Shown here: in pieces, positions 1 to 7,705 of the stretch
Layout: the number at the start of each line of letters is the position of its first letter
Position numbering within the stretch: the first letter of the stretch is position 1
From: an uncultured Pseudomonadota bacterium
GTDB lineage: Bacteria > Pseudomonadota > Gammaproteobacteria > Burkholderiales > SG8-39
Assembly: GCA_903909415.1 (NCBI GenBank)
Contig: CAIVVS010000154.1
Coordinates: 1 to 40,836 of the forward strand
Direction: 5' to 3'
DNA: 40,836 bases
Program-made: the position numbers and the translations under genes
The notes under the pieces: model-generated
The model's input: the letters and a program-made list of their open reading frames with translations, nothing else
The model's database searches: none
Told to the model about the DNA's origin: nothing

Positions 1-252
1 GCTCTGCCAGTTGATGATGGCATTGGGGCTGTTGGTGATGGTGAGCTGGCTGCCGCTGGTGGCGAAGCTGGCGCTGCCGGAGACGACGCTGGCGCCGCTG
101 GGGTTGGCCAGCGCGGCCACCGAGCCCAGGCCGAAGCACGCGGCCACCGACACCGCCAGCAGCTTCGGGCGGATGACCGGGGCCAGGGTCGCCCGCGCGA
201 GGGTCGCGCTTCGACCGGTGGCGGGGCGGGGCAGGAATCTGGGTCGGAGCAT
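1..252 (-). CDS. TpsA-type exoprotein (filamentous haemagglutinin-like), N-terminus only
   Basis: Only the first 84 codons lie in the window; the gene runs off the left edge. The start is a basic region followed by a hydrophobic signal segment (about residues 29-45, ending VAALA), then the beginning of a TPS secretion domain: NPSGASVVSGSASF and, at the edge, INWQS. That layout is characteristic of haemagglutinin/haemolysin exoproteins, where the TPS domain is recognised by the POTRA domains of the TpsB partner and the rest is threaded across the outer membrane. A GGAGG lies 10 bases before the ATG. The tpsB gene lies upstream on the same strand (ends at 391), giving a B-then-A order. The effector (adhesin, cytolysin or toxin) cannot be told from this part. 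Confidence 0.85.
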   Translation of the reverse strand, partial: MLRPRFLPRPATGRSATLARATLAPVIRPKLLAVSVAACFGLGSVAALANPSGASVVSGSASFATSGSQLTITNSPNAIINWQS

Positions 253-302
253 GGCTGTGCAGCCTCCACGCCGCACCGGGCCGGAAATGACCCGTGGATC
301 GG

Positions 303-352
303 CTAGGGAATTGTAGGCGCTTGTAGCGATATCGCTTGTGACCAATGTCACG
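303..352 (-). promoter_or_regulatory. Predicted class II CRP-type promoter for tpsA
   Basis: Read on the minus strand, a TACAAT -10 box occupies 315-310, placing the likely transcription start near 303. A CRP/Vfr/Clp-like box, TGTGA-N6-TCACG as written on the plus strand, occupies 337-352. Its centre (344.5) is 41.5 bases upstream of that start, the spacing of class II CRP promoters, and there is no good -35 box, as expected for an activator-dependent promoter. A 12-base palindrome, AGCGATATCGCT, lies at 325-336 between the two. This would let tpsA be transcribed independently of tpsB. The match is visible; regulation is inferred. Confidence 0.5.
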
Positions 353-390
353 CCGTCAGGGCAAAAGCGCCCGATTGGCGGCTTCCTCGG

Positions 391-2004
391 TCAAAAACTG
401 TAGGAAGCAGAGAAATTCATGCGCCACGATCCCGGCTCGCGCGTCCCGGTCTCGTTGAGCACCTTGGCCAGGTCCATGCGCAGCGAGATGTTGCGTCCTT
501 CGTTCAGGCGCAGGCCGATGCCGGCGCTGGACAGGCCGTTGTTGGCGCCGCGCACCGGCACCACGTCGTAGCCGCGGGCCATGTCGAAGAACGCCAGCGC
601 GCGGGCGCGCCACGAACCGCCGAAGCGCGGCACGAGCTCCGAACCCCAGTCGGGCGTGTAGGCCTCGACCGAGAACCGGTGGCCGATGTCGTTGCCGCCC
701 TCGCGCTCCAGGAAGCCGCGCACCGAATCCGCGCCGCCGACGCCGAACTGCTCGCCGGAGATCAGCTTGTCACGGGTGTACTGCGCGTTCGCGGCGGCGC
801 GCAGCAGCCAGTCGCCCTCCAGCAGGCGGGTATAGCCGCCGCCGAGGCGCCAGACGTTGTACGCGGCGCGCGACCCGGCGCGCTGGGCGCTGAAGGCGTT
901 CTGCCCGCCGTCGGCGCCGCCCGGCAGGTTCTGCGACAGCCCGGCGAACACGCTCAGGTCATGGCCCACCGGCGAATAGCGGCCGCTGTAGGTGACCGAC
1001 ACCGGCTTGGTTTCCACTTCCGGCACCAGGTTGTTGGCCGCGCCGACCAGCGACACGTTGCTGCGGAACGAACGGAAGTCATAGCCCACGGCGAGCTTGT
1101 GCTCGTAGGCGTCCATGCGCGGCAGGATCTGGGTATAGCGCACGCCGAAGATAGAGCCGCTGCCGCTGACGGTGAACAGGTTCTGCACCACCCCGGAGTT
1201 CGCGTCCGAGTAACCCGCCACCAGGTCGACCGCGCCGTTGATCGAATACAGCGGCATGCGGTAGCCGAGGCCGCCGATCAACACGTTCTTCATGTTGTCC
1301 GGCGAGGTGATCACCTGCGCGGTGAACACGTCGTCGCGGTTGCTCAGGTTGGAATTGACGTAGCCGATGCCCGCGCGGTGGTAGCCGGTGGAGGAGTTGC
1401 CGGAGTTGTCCACGAACACGGTGACCCGCGACGGGTCGTTGTCGGTCACCTTGACCACCACGTCGACCTTGCCGGGCTCGTCCGCCGCCTCGAGCGCGAT
1501 GGAGGACTGCTTGGAGGGGTTCTCGTTGGCGAGCTGGATGTCGCGCGCGATCTCGCGGGAGTTCGGCGGCTGGCCCTCGCGCAGCGACGGCAGGCTGCCG
1601 CGCACGTTGGCCTGGTCGCTGAATTTCGCGCCGTCGATCTTCACTGCGCGGATGCGCGCCTCGATCACCTGCAAGCGCACCTGGCCGCTGCGCAGTTCCT
1701 GTTCGGGCACCAGCACGCGCACCGCGGTGAAACCACGCTGCTCGTACTCGGCCTGCAGCGCCTCCAGGGCTTGTTGCACCGCGCCGAAGTCCTTGCCGGC
1801 GCCCACATGGGGGGCCACCAGGCGGTCGACCACGTCGGTCGGCAGCAGGCTGTTGCCGTCTATGACGAAGCGCTGGATGGTGAAGGTGGGCGCGGCCGGT
1901 GGGGGCGCTACCTGCGACCAGGCCGGCGCCACGAATGCTGCTTGAACCAGCAGGCACGCGACGGCCACTGGCTTTTGTAACAGCCGGAATTCAAGAATTT
2001 TCAC
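391..2004 (-). CDS. TpsB outer-membrane transporter (ShlB/FhaC/HecB family)
   Basis: This 537-residue protein is the outer-membrane partner of a two-partner secretion (type Vb) system and would translocate the exoprotein encoded just downstream. It has a signal peptide ending AFVAPAWS, then a Pro-rich linker, a first POTRA domain (about residues 40-115, containing FVIDGNSLLP and YEQRGFTAVRVLVPEQ), a second POTRA (about 117-190), and a C-terminal beta-barrel. The barrel carries the family VRGFLEREGGNDIG-type motif (about residue 430) and ends in SASYSF, with the terminal Phe typical of BamA-dependent barrels. Length is normal (FhaC is about 550). The start is divergent from the methyltransferase at 2084, 79 bases away. 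Confidence 0.93.
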   Translation of the reverse strand: MKILEFRLLQKPVAVACLLVQAAFVAPAWSQVAPPPAAPTFTIQRFVIDGNSLLPTDVVDRLVAPHVGAGKDFGAVQQALEALQAEYEQRGFTAVRVLVPEQELRSGQVRLQVIEARIRAVKIDGAKFSDQANVRGSLPSLREGQPPNSREIARDIQLANENPSKQSSIALEAADEPGKVDVVVKVTDNDPSRVTVFVDNSGNSSTGYHRAGIGYVNSNLSNRDDVFTAQVITSPDNMKNVLIGGLGYRMPLYSINGAVDLVAGYSDANSGVVQNLFTVSGSGSIFGVRYTQILPRMDAYEHKLAVGYDFRSFRSNVSLVGAANNLVPEVETKPVSVTYSGRYSPVGHDLSVFAGLSQNLPGGADGGQNAFSAQRAGSRAAYNVWRLGGGYTRLLEGDWLLRAAANAQYTRDKLISGEQFGVGGADSVRGFLEREGGNDIGHRFSVEAYTPDWGSELVPRFGGSWRARALAFFDMARGYDVVPVRGANNGLSSAGIGLRLNEGRNISLRMDLAKVLNETGTREPGSWRMNFSASYSF

Positions 2005-2069
2005 AGGGTTGCTTCGGTAGTGCCTGATTTAACAGCAGTTTTGCACATCTGCTTGTGCGCCGCAAGTGC

Positions 2070-2075
2070 CATAAT
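2070..2075 (+). promoter_or_regulatory. Possible -10 box for the methyltransferase at 2084
   Basis: A CATAAT hexamer lies in the 79-base divergent spacer between tpsB and the methyltransferase. If used, transcription would begin at about 2082, almost at the ATG, giving a leaderless mRNA. That fits the lack of a Shine-Dalgarno sequence. No convincing -35 box is visible, so this is weak. Confidence 0.3.
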
Positions 2076-2083
2076 CGCATGAG

Positions 2084-2923
2084 ATGGATGCTGCCGCCAA
2101 AGACTATTGGGAGTCAATCGCCCGCGTCTGGTCGGACGACTGGCCGCGCCCGCCGCTGCAACCGGTAGCCGCGGACATCGCCGTGCTCGAACACTGGGCA
2201 GCCGGCGCCGCGCGGGGACCGGGCGGCGGGTTCGACGCCGTACTGCTGGGCGTGACCCGCCGGATCGCCGCCATGCGCTGGCCGGAGGGCACCCGGCTGC
2301 TGGCGGTGGATGGCGCTGCGGCCATGATCGAGCATGTCTGGCCCGGTGCCGGCGCGCCGCCGGGCGCACGTGCCGTGCAGGCCGGATGGGACAAGCTGCC
2401 TGCCGGGGACGCGTCCTGCGAGTTCGTGGCCTGCGACTGTCCCCATGCGGTACTCGGGACCTGGGAGCAGGCGCGCGCGGTGCACGCCGAGGTGCGCCGT
2501 GTACTGCGCCCGGGCGGGCTGTTCTGCATGCGCGCCTTCATCCGCGCCGATCCGCCCGATACCGTGGAGCAGCTCTTCGGGGAACTGTCGCGGGGCGCGG
2601 TGCGCAATCTGGATGCCTTCCGCTGGTTCGTGGCTGCGGCCCTTCAGGGCGATTCCCCCGACGGCGTGAGCTGGAACCGGGTCTGGCAGGCCTGGAACGA
2701 GCATGTCGCGGACGCCGGCGCGCTGGCGGCGGCGCATGGATGGACCGTCGCCGAGGTGGCGCAGATCGAGCGCTGGCGCGGCAAGGAAGTGCGCATGAGT
2801 TCGCCGTCCTGGGAGGACATCCTCGGGCTCGCCGCCGCAGGCGGCTTCGAGGTCATCGAGCGCGCGACCCCGCCGCATGAATTCGGCGCGCGCTTCCCGC
2901 TGGTGGCGATGCGCGCCCGCTGA
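2084..2923 (+). CDS. Class I SAM-dependent methyltransferase
   Basis: A 279-residue cytosolic protein with a recognisable but degenerate Rossmann methyltransferase core: FDAVLLGVTRRIA (motif I region, unusual in lacking the GxGxG run), RLLAVDGAAAMI (acidic end of strand 2), CEFVACDCPHAVL (motif IV region) and VRRVLRPGGLFCMRAF (post-motif with the common LRPGG). The substrate is not evident. It converges with the ATP-grasp gene at 2933, 9 bases apart, and shares the locus with a second, unrelated-looking methyltransferase at 4654. The ATG at 2084 is preferred because it begins the conserved-looking DYWESIARVW segment; there is no Shine-Dalgarno. Confidence 0.75.
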   Translation: MDAAAKDYWESIARVWSDDWPRPPLQPVAADIAVLEHWAAGAARGPGGGFDAVLLGVTRRIAAMRWPEGTRLLAVDGAAAMIEHVWPGAGAPPGARAVQAGWDKLPAGDASCEFVACDCPHAVLGTWEQARAVHAEVRRVLRPGGLFCMRAFIRADPPDTVEQLFGELSRGAVRNLDAFRWFVAAALQGDSPDGVSWNRVWQAWNEHVADAGALAAAHGWTVAEVAQIERWRGKEVRMSSPSWEDILGLAAAGGFEVIERATPPHEFGARFPLVAMRAR

Positions 2924-2932
2924 GTTCCGCGC

Positions 2933-3751
2933 CTACCTGGGGAGGTAGCGGCCCAGGCCCGAAGCGAAATGGTCGATCACCGCGAGCGTCCCGGCACTGA
3001 CCTTGTCCGGCAGGGTCGGCGTGCGGTTCGTATCCAGCAGGATCCACTGGTCGCCGTGGCGCACGTAGTCGAAGCGCCCGTAGTCGAATCCGAGGCGCGC
3101 GCGCCAGGCGCGCAGTTCCGGCGGCACCGGCACGTGCTCGCTGTCGATGAACGATCCCGCCTTGACGATGGGTTCGCGCGAGCGCCAGCGCAGGTTGCGC
3201 TCGCGGTCGCCCAGGAAGGTCCAGTTCCTCAGGAAGTAGTCCGTGCCTTCCTGCTCCGGCAGGAAGCGCTCGACCACCAGGCCGCGCATCGCCCATATCG
3301 CCTCCGGCACGGCCGCCAGCGCCGGGTACAGCACGTAGCCGCTCATCACCGGCGTGTCGGCGATGTCGCTTGCGACCCCGGCGTCCTTGGCGCGCTGGTG
3401 CAGTGCCTGTTCGGGGCGCCCGCCGGCATTCGTCGCGGTCTTGACGATCACCGGGCCAGCCCAGTTGCTGGTCCGGTCGAGCAGGTTCTGGCTGAAGCGC
3501 GTCTTGGAGACGTCGAACACCGCGCCGTTGACCACGCGCGGGTAGCGTCCGAGCAGCGGCAGGTAGCCCGCGGGAACCACGGTCAGGTCCACGTGCAGGA
3601 TGGCGAGGTCGCCGGCGGGTGCGTCCTTCGGCCCGTAATGCACCAGCACGGTGTGGCCGGCCTTGCGCCAGGCGCCGGCGAGCGCATGGACCAGGTAGGG
3701 GATGCCGATGTCCTGCTGCATCCCGTGCTCGATGATGACGATGGTGGCCAT
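2933..3751 (-). CDS. ATP-grasp-like enzyme, paralogue A
   Basis: This 272-residue protein has the layout of a carboxylate-amine ligase of the ATP-grasp fold. It has an N-terminal alpha/beta domain (MATIVIIEHGMQQDIG), VIVKTATNAGGRPE with the ATP-binding Lys (about residue 103), GLVVERFLPEQEG matching the strand-plus-acidic segment that binds adenine, and FDYVRHGDQWILLDTNRTP. The last matches the usual [D/E]xN metal-binding end of the family, here DTN. The specific acceptor and acid substrates are unknown. The start is chosen because the paralogue upstream begins with the same MATIVI; reading further upstream runs into that gene. It lies 28 bases downstream of paralogue B, probably in one transcript. 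No named family is claimed. Confidence 0.7.
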   Translation of the reverse strand: MATIVIIEHGMQQDIGIPYLVHALAGAWRKAGHTVLVHYGPKDAPAGDLAILHVDLTVVPAGYLPLLGRYPRVVNGAVFDVSKTRFSQNLLDRTSNWAGPVIVKTATNAGGRPEQALHQRAKDAGVASDIADTPVMSGYVLYPALAAVPEAIWAMRGLVVERFLPEQEGTDYFLRNWTFLGDRERNLRWRSREPIVKAGSFIDSEHVPVPPELRAWRARLGFDYGRFDYVRHGDQWILLDTNRTPTLPDKVSAGTLAVIDHFASGLGRYLPR

Positions 3752-3779
3752 GGCGTGGAAGCTGAAGGGCGGCGCCGCG

Positions 3780-4595
3780 CTAGCGCAGGAAGGCGTCCAG
3801 CCCGTCGGCAAGGTGCGCAATCGACGCGGACACCGCGGCGGTGACCTTGTCCGGAAACGTGGGCGTGCGGTTGATGTCCAGCAGCACCCACTCGTTGCCG
3901 TGGCGCACGTAGTCGAAGCGGCCGAAGTCGAATCCGAGGCGCGCTCGCCAGGCCCGCATCTCGTCGGGCACCGGCACCTCCTCGCGGTCGAGGAAGGCCT
4001 CCGCCTTGACGATGGGTTCCAGCGCGCGCCAGCGGCCGTTGAGCTCGCGGTCGCCGAGGAAGGACCAGGTGCGCAGGTAATAGCTCTCGCCCTCGCGCTC
4101 CGGCAGGAAGCGCTCGAACACCAGGCCGGGCATCGCCCACAGCGAGTCCGGCACGTCCGCAAGCCTGGGGTAGATCGGGTAGCCGCTCATCACCGGCGTA
4201 TCCGCGACGTCGCTGGCCACGCCGGCGGCCAGCGCGCGCTGGTGCAGCGCCTGCTCGCCGCGCCCGCCCGCGTTGGCGGCGGTCTTCACGATGACCTCGC
4301 CGCGCCAGGGGCTGTCGCGCGCCAGCAGGTGCTGGCTGAAACGCGGCTTGCCCGTGTCCAGCACCGGGCCGTTGATCACACGGGGGTAGTGGCCCAGCAG
4401 GGGGAGGTAGCCGTCCGGCACGCGGGTGAGGTCCACGTGCAGGATGGCGAGGTCACCGGGCGGGGCCCGGTCGGGTCCGTGGTGCACCAGCACCTCGTGG
4501 CCGGTTTCACGCCAGCGCGCGGCCAGGGCGTGGGCCATGTACGGGATGCCGATGTCCCGCTGCATCAGGTGTTCGAGGATGACGATGGTGGCCAT
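3780..4595 (-). CDS. ATP-grasp-like enzyme, paralogue B
   Basis: A 271-residue protein alignable without gaps over nearly its full length to the product of 2933-3751, identical at roughly two-thirds of positions by eye, so a tandem duplication. The same landmarks are present: MATIVILEHLMQRDIG at the start, VIVKTAANAGGRGE (ATP Lys), GLVFERFLPEREGE and FDYVRHGNEWVLLDINRTP with a D-x-N end. Differences cluster around residues 75-100 (NGPVLDTGKPRFSQ against NGAVFDVSKTRFSQ) and at the C-terminus, which suggests related but distinct substrates. It is the first gene of the pair and diverges from the methyltransferase at 4654 across a 58-base spacer. Function is not assigned. Confidence 0.7.
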   Translation of the reverse strand: MATIVILEHLMQRDIGIPYMAHALAARWRETGHEVLVHHGPDRAPPGDLAILHVDLTRVPDGYLPLLGHYPRVINGPVLDTGKPRFSQHLLARDSPWRGEVIVKTAANAGGRGEQALHQRALAAGVASDVADTPVMSGYPIYPRLADVPDSLWAMPGLVFERFLPEREGESYYLRTWSFLGDRELNGRWRALEPIVKAEAFLDREEVPVPDEMRAWRARLGFDFGRFDYVRHGNEWVLLDINRTPTFPDKVTAAVSASIAHLADGLDAFLR

Positions 4596-4653
4596 GCAGG
4601 GACGCGCGTGCGTTTCGTGTAGTCTGCCTGGAGGCGAATGTAGCCGGTTTTCG

Positions 4654-5565
4654 ATGCGAGGACGCAGCCCCGTGACCCCGCCTGACCAGCGTGAACTGCT
4701 CGCGCGAAGCGCGCCGCTGGCCCTGCGCTGGGCGGATGAATGCTGCCGCCCCGACCCGCGCACCGGCGAGCGCTGCGACTGGAGCCACGGCCTGTGGCAG
4801 GTGCTCAGGCTGATGGACCTGGTGGTGTCGCCGCAGCGGCACGGTGATTTCTATCGCGCAGCCTTTGCCGGGGTCGAGGGAACGGGCGGCGCGCCGCCGC
4901 GCGTGCTGGTATCGGGCACCGCGGACTACGCAATGCCTGCGCTGGTGCTGGAGTGCTTCCGCGCGCGTGGCGTGGAACCCGGACTCACCGTGCTCGATCG
5001 CTGCGAGACGCCCGTCCGGCTGACGGATTGGTACGCGCGGCAGGCCGGCGCACGGGTGCAGGGCGTGGTGTCCGACATACTCGACTACGTCCCGGCGGGC
5101 GATGCCGCCGGCGGCTTCGACGCGATCTGCACCGATTCCTTCTTCGGGCGCTTTGCGCCCGCCGAGCGTCCTGCCCTGGTGGCGAAATGGGCCTCGCTGT
5201 TGCGCCCCGGCGGGCTGCTGGTCACGGTGAACGTGCTGCGCGCGGGCGGTGGCGCGTCGCCGGTCGGGTTCGACGCGGCGCAGGCGCTGGCTTTCCGCGA
5301 GTCGGTGTCGCAGCGCGCGTCGGCCCTCCCCTCAGGGCTGGATCTCCCGCCCGCAGAACTGGCGCGCCGCGCCACGGAGTACGCGCGCCATCATGGCAGC
5401 CATGCGATGGCATCGCTGGAAGAACTGCGCGCGCTGTTCGAAGGAGCGGGATTCGCGCTGCGGCGCCTGGAGCAGGTGCAGTCAGGGGACCCGTCCGCCC
5501 GGCCGACCGGGCCTTCGGTGCGCGGTCCGCGCCGCTACGCCCACGTCATCGCGATGCGCGCGTGA
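4654..5565 (+). CDS. Class I SAM-dependent methyltransferase
   Basis: A 303-residue protein with a canonical-looking methyltransferase core in its second third: RVLVSGTADYAMPALVL (motif I region), LTVLDRCETPV (strand 2 ending in Asp), FDAICTDSFFGRF (motif IV region) and LLRPGGLLVTVN. The N-terminal 80 residues form a separate helical part with WADECCRPDPRTGERCDW, containing three Cys that could bind metal or simply be structural. The ATG at 4654 is used; a GTG at 4672 in the same frame, preceded at some distance by GAGG, is an equally possible start. It is divergent from the ATP-grasp pair, which suggests shared control. Substrate unknown; it is not obviously homologous to the methyltransferase at 2084 outside the core. 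Confidence 0.75.
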   Translation: MRGRSPVTPPDQRELLARSAPLALRWADECCRPDPRTGERCDWSHGLWQVLRLMDLVVSPQRHGDFYRAAFAGVEGTGGAPPRVLVSGTADYAMPALVLECFRARGVEPGLTVLDRCETPVRLTDWYARQAGARVQGVVSDILDYVPAGDAAGGFDAICTDSFFGRFAPAERPALVAKWASLLRPGGLLVTVNVLRAGGGASPVGFDAAQALAFRESVSQRASALPSGLDLPPAELARRATEYARHHGSHAMASLEELRALFEGAGFALRRLEQVQSGDPSARPTGPSVRGPRRYAHVIAMRA

Positions 5566-5695
5566 CTCCGTGTGCCGCCGTGCCCGGGGCACCGGTGTTC
5601 GGCGTCAGCACGACCAGCATTGCGCTGGCCATCAGGCCGAGGATGATGCCGACGCCGATTTCCAGCGCGGCCCGTGACTTCGGGAAGGATCGCAT
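5546..5695 (-). CDS. Possible small single-span membrane protein
   Basis: A 49-codon ORF reading MRSFPKSRAALEIG followed by one hydrophobic helix (IILGLMASAMLVVL, about residues 17-30) and a short polar tail. The positive-inside N-terminus plus one clear helix makes it a plausible small inner-membrane protein. It overlaps the 3' end of the methyltransferase gene by 20 bases in convergent orientation. The Shine-Dalgarno is weak (GGAAA about 8 bases before the ATG). No family recognised; it could be chance in GC-rich DNA. Confidence 0.4.
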   Translation of the reverse strand: MRSFPKSRAALEIGVGIILGLMASAMLVVLTPNTGAPGTAAHGVTRASR

Positions 5696-5885
5696 GGTGG
5701 GTTTCCGGGTGGTGTGCCTGCGTGTTGGCCCGGTGTGCGCGCCGGCACGGCTTGACAGACGGCACCTTGCACCTGCCGATGCGCGAATTCCGTTCGCCAG
5801 CACACGGAGACGCGCGGTTGGCAGGACAATGATCGTCCCCGGGGCCGTCGCGTTCGACGGACATTGCTGAGTGAACGGATCGGAC
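5696..5885. other. Intergenic region without a recognised gene
   Basis: These 190 bases separate the small ORF from the DUF2177 gene. A perfect TTGACA is present at 5752-5757, but no acceptable -10 box follows at 16-18 bases. No terminator, RNA gene or repeat was recognised. Confidence 0.5.
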
Positions 5886-6293
5886 ATGGGCAGGTACCTG
5901 GCTGGATACGCGGTGGTGCTGTTGGTGGTGCTGGTGCTGGACGTCCTCTGGATCGGCTTCATCGCCAAGCCGCTCTACGCCGCGGGCATCGGCCACCTGA
6001 TGGCGGAGCGCCCCAACCTCGCCGCGGCGGCGGCGTTCTACCTGGTCTACCCGTTGGGGTTGATGGCGTTCGCGGTGTTGCCCGCCGGGATGCCGGTGGA
6101 ATGGGGCCGGACGCTTGCTTCAGCGGCCCTGTTCGGCTTCATTGCCTATGCCACCTACGACCTGACCAACCTCGCGACCCTGCGTGACTGGCCGGTGGGA
6201 TTGGCCTTGCTGGACATGGCCTGGGGAACGGGGATCAGCGTGGCCGCCTCGGCTGCGGGAAAGGCTGCACTGGCACGCTTGTTCGCAGCCTGA
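5886..6293 (+). CDS. DUF2177 family integral membrane protein
   Basis: A 135-residue protein with four hydrophobic segments (about residues 4-26, 46-65, 73-97 and 105-128). The first, YLAGYAVVLLVVLVLDVLWIGFIA, carries the D-x-LW-x-GFIA signature of DUF2177, and AYATYDLTNLATLRDWP is the second family landmark (a YDLTNLATL-type stretch between helices 3 and 4). Function of the family is unknown. The ATG at 5886 matches the usual family start; a GTG at 5871 in frame would add five residues. It stands alone, converging with the PaaK-like gene whose 3' end is at 6329. Confidence 0.8.
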   Translation: MGRYLAGYAVVLLVVLVLDVLWIGFIAKPLYAAGIGHLMAERPNLAAAAAFYLVYPLGLMAFAVLPAGMPVEWGRTLASAALFGFIAYATYDLTNLATLRDWPVGLALLDMAWGTGISVAASAAGKAALARLFAA

Positions 6294-6328
6294 GCGGACC
6301 GGCTGATGGCGCCGTCGGACGCGAAAGC

Positions 6329-7699
6329 TCAGGCGACCGGGATCTCCGAGACGAAATCCTCGAACTTGCCACCCGCGCTGCGCGGCAGCGCATCCACGTA
6401 GGCGATACGCAGCGCCAGGCCGGCCGGCAGGCGCGACAGCAGATGGGCGCGCAGGCGCTGCTCCGTCGCCTCATCCAGGCGCGCCTCCACCACCAGCCGC
6501 AATTCGATGTCGGTGCGCGACACCTGCGCCAGCTGGTACTGGCGGAACGGTGCGATCGCGGCGATCGAGCGCGAGGACAGGGTCGGCCAGATGCGTTCGC
6601 CCGAGGGCGTGAGCAGCATGTTGCGCACCCGGCCCAGGATGCGGCTGACTACCGGCAGGCCGCGTCCGCAGGCGCAGGGCGGGCCGGCTTCGGCGCGGTC
6701 GCCGATGTCGTAGCGCACCAGCGGCGTGGCGAAGTTGTGCAGGGCGGTCACCACCACGCGCCCGGTCTCCCCCGGCGCGCACTCGCTGCCGTCATCGCGC
6801 AGCACCTCGACCAGCACGCCCTCGGATTGCACGTGGTAGTGGTCGTGGTCCGGGCACTGCAGCGCGATGTAGCCGACTTCGTCGGCCGAGTACATGTCGG
6901 TGACTGGCAGGTCCCAGGCCTCGCGGCACAGCGCGCGCTGCTCGTCGGACAGCGCCTCGCCGAAGGTGCGAAGTTCGCGCAGTCCCGGCAGGGCGCTGCG
7001 TTCGCGCATCGCCTCGCGGGCGAGTTCGGCCAGGTTCGACGGGTAGGTGAGCAGGTAGTCGGGTTGCTGCTCGCGCAGCCAGGCCAGTTGCCGCGCCGGG
7101 TCGGCACCGATGCGCATCAAGGCGACCGGCCCGGTGCGCGCCAGGCCGCGCGTGGCGCGTCCCCAGTTGTCCTCGATGCCGTCGCTCACGCCCTGGCGGA
7201 TCGCCGCGAGCTTGCCCGACAGGTCGCGCCGGTGCCAGGCATGGTCGCGCAGCGCGAATGCGCGCCAGAACAGCGCGGTCAGCGCCGTCTTCTTCACCTT
7301 GACCGGAAAGCCGGTGGAGCCGGAGGTGCGCGACTCCCATTGCGCGCCGTGCTCGGGCGGCACGGCCGTGCTGTGCAGCGCTTCGTATCGGCCCTGCAGG
7401 TCCGCGCGGGTGAGCAGTGGCAGGGACCGCAGCGCCTCAAGCGGCGTTGCGGTGCCGCTTGAGGCGGCCGGCTGCCAGCGCTCTCGGTAGAACGGCACGG
7501 TGTCGCGTGCATGGCGCAGCAGCAGGCCGAGTTGCGCCTGCTGGCGTTCCCGCAAGGTGTCGGGCGGTAGCCACTGCGTCTGCTCCAGCTGGAACAGCAG
7601 CGCGAGCGCGGCGGTAGCATCCAGCTCGGGCAGGCCGGGCCAGGCCACGCCGGGCACGACACTGTCCACCCGCCAGGCGGCGGCTTCGCCGGTGCGCAT
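6329..7699 (-). CDS. PaaK/CapK-like AMP-dependent acyl-CoA ligase
   Basis: This 456-residue adenylate-forming enzyme resembles phenylacetate-CoA ligase. Landmarks are a helical N-terminus ending LLRHARDTVPFYRERW, the phosphate loop SRTSGSTGFPVKVKKT (about residues 127-142), YSADEVGYIALQCP (acyl-adenylate motif region), ETGRVVVTALHNFATPLVRYDIGD (nucleotide-binding Asp) and a small C-terminal domain containing LLTPSGERIWP. CACGRGLP is the Cys pair usual in this family. It is the last gene of the beta-oxidation operon, six bases after the FadB-like gene, so it probably activates a carboxylic acid that the operon then degrades. Whether the acid is aromatic, branched or a fatty acid cannot be seen. 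Confidence 0.82.
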   Translation of the reverse strand: MRTGEAAAWRVDSVVPGVAWPGLPELDATAALALLFQLEQTQWLPPDTLRERQQAQLGLLLRHARDTVPFYRERWQPAASSGTATPLEALRSLPLLTRADLQGRYEALHSTAVPPEHGAQWESRTSGSTGFPVKVKKTALTALFWRAFALRDHAWHRRDLSGKLAAIRQGVSDGIEDNWGRATRGLARTGPVALMRIGADPARQLAWLREQQPDYLLTYPSNLAELAREAMRERSALPGLRELRTFGEALSDEQRALCREAWDLPVTDMYSADEVGYIALQCPDHDHYHVQSEGVLVEVLRDDGSECAPGETGRVVVTALHNFATPLVRYDIGDRAEAGPPCACGRGLPVVSRILGRVRNMLLTPSGERIWPTLSSRSIAAIAPFRQYQLAQVSRTDIELRLVVEARLDEATEQRLRAHLLSRLPAGLALRIAYVDALPRSAGGKFEDFVSEIPVA

Positions 7700-7705
7700 C
7701 GCCGC

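Noticed and set aside
679..1980. 433-codon plus-strand ORF antisense to tpsB
   Set aside because: A long frame caused by high GC. It is a low-complexity Ala/Arg/His/Val translation with no domain, opposite a clear POTRA/barrel protein.
5752..5757. TTGACA as a promoter for the DUF2177 gene
   Set aside because: No -10-like hexamer at 16-18 bases downstream (the position reads GCCGAT or CCGATG) and more than 120 bases to the gene.
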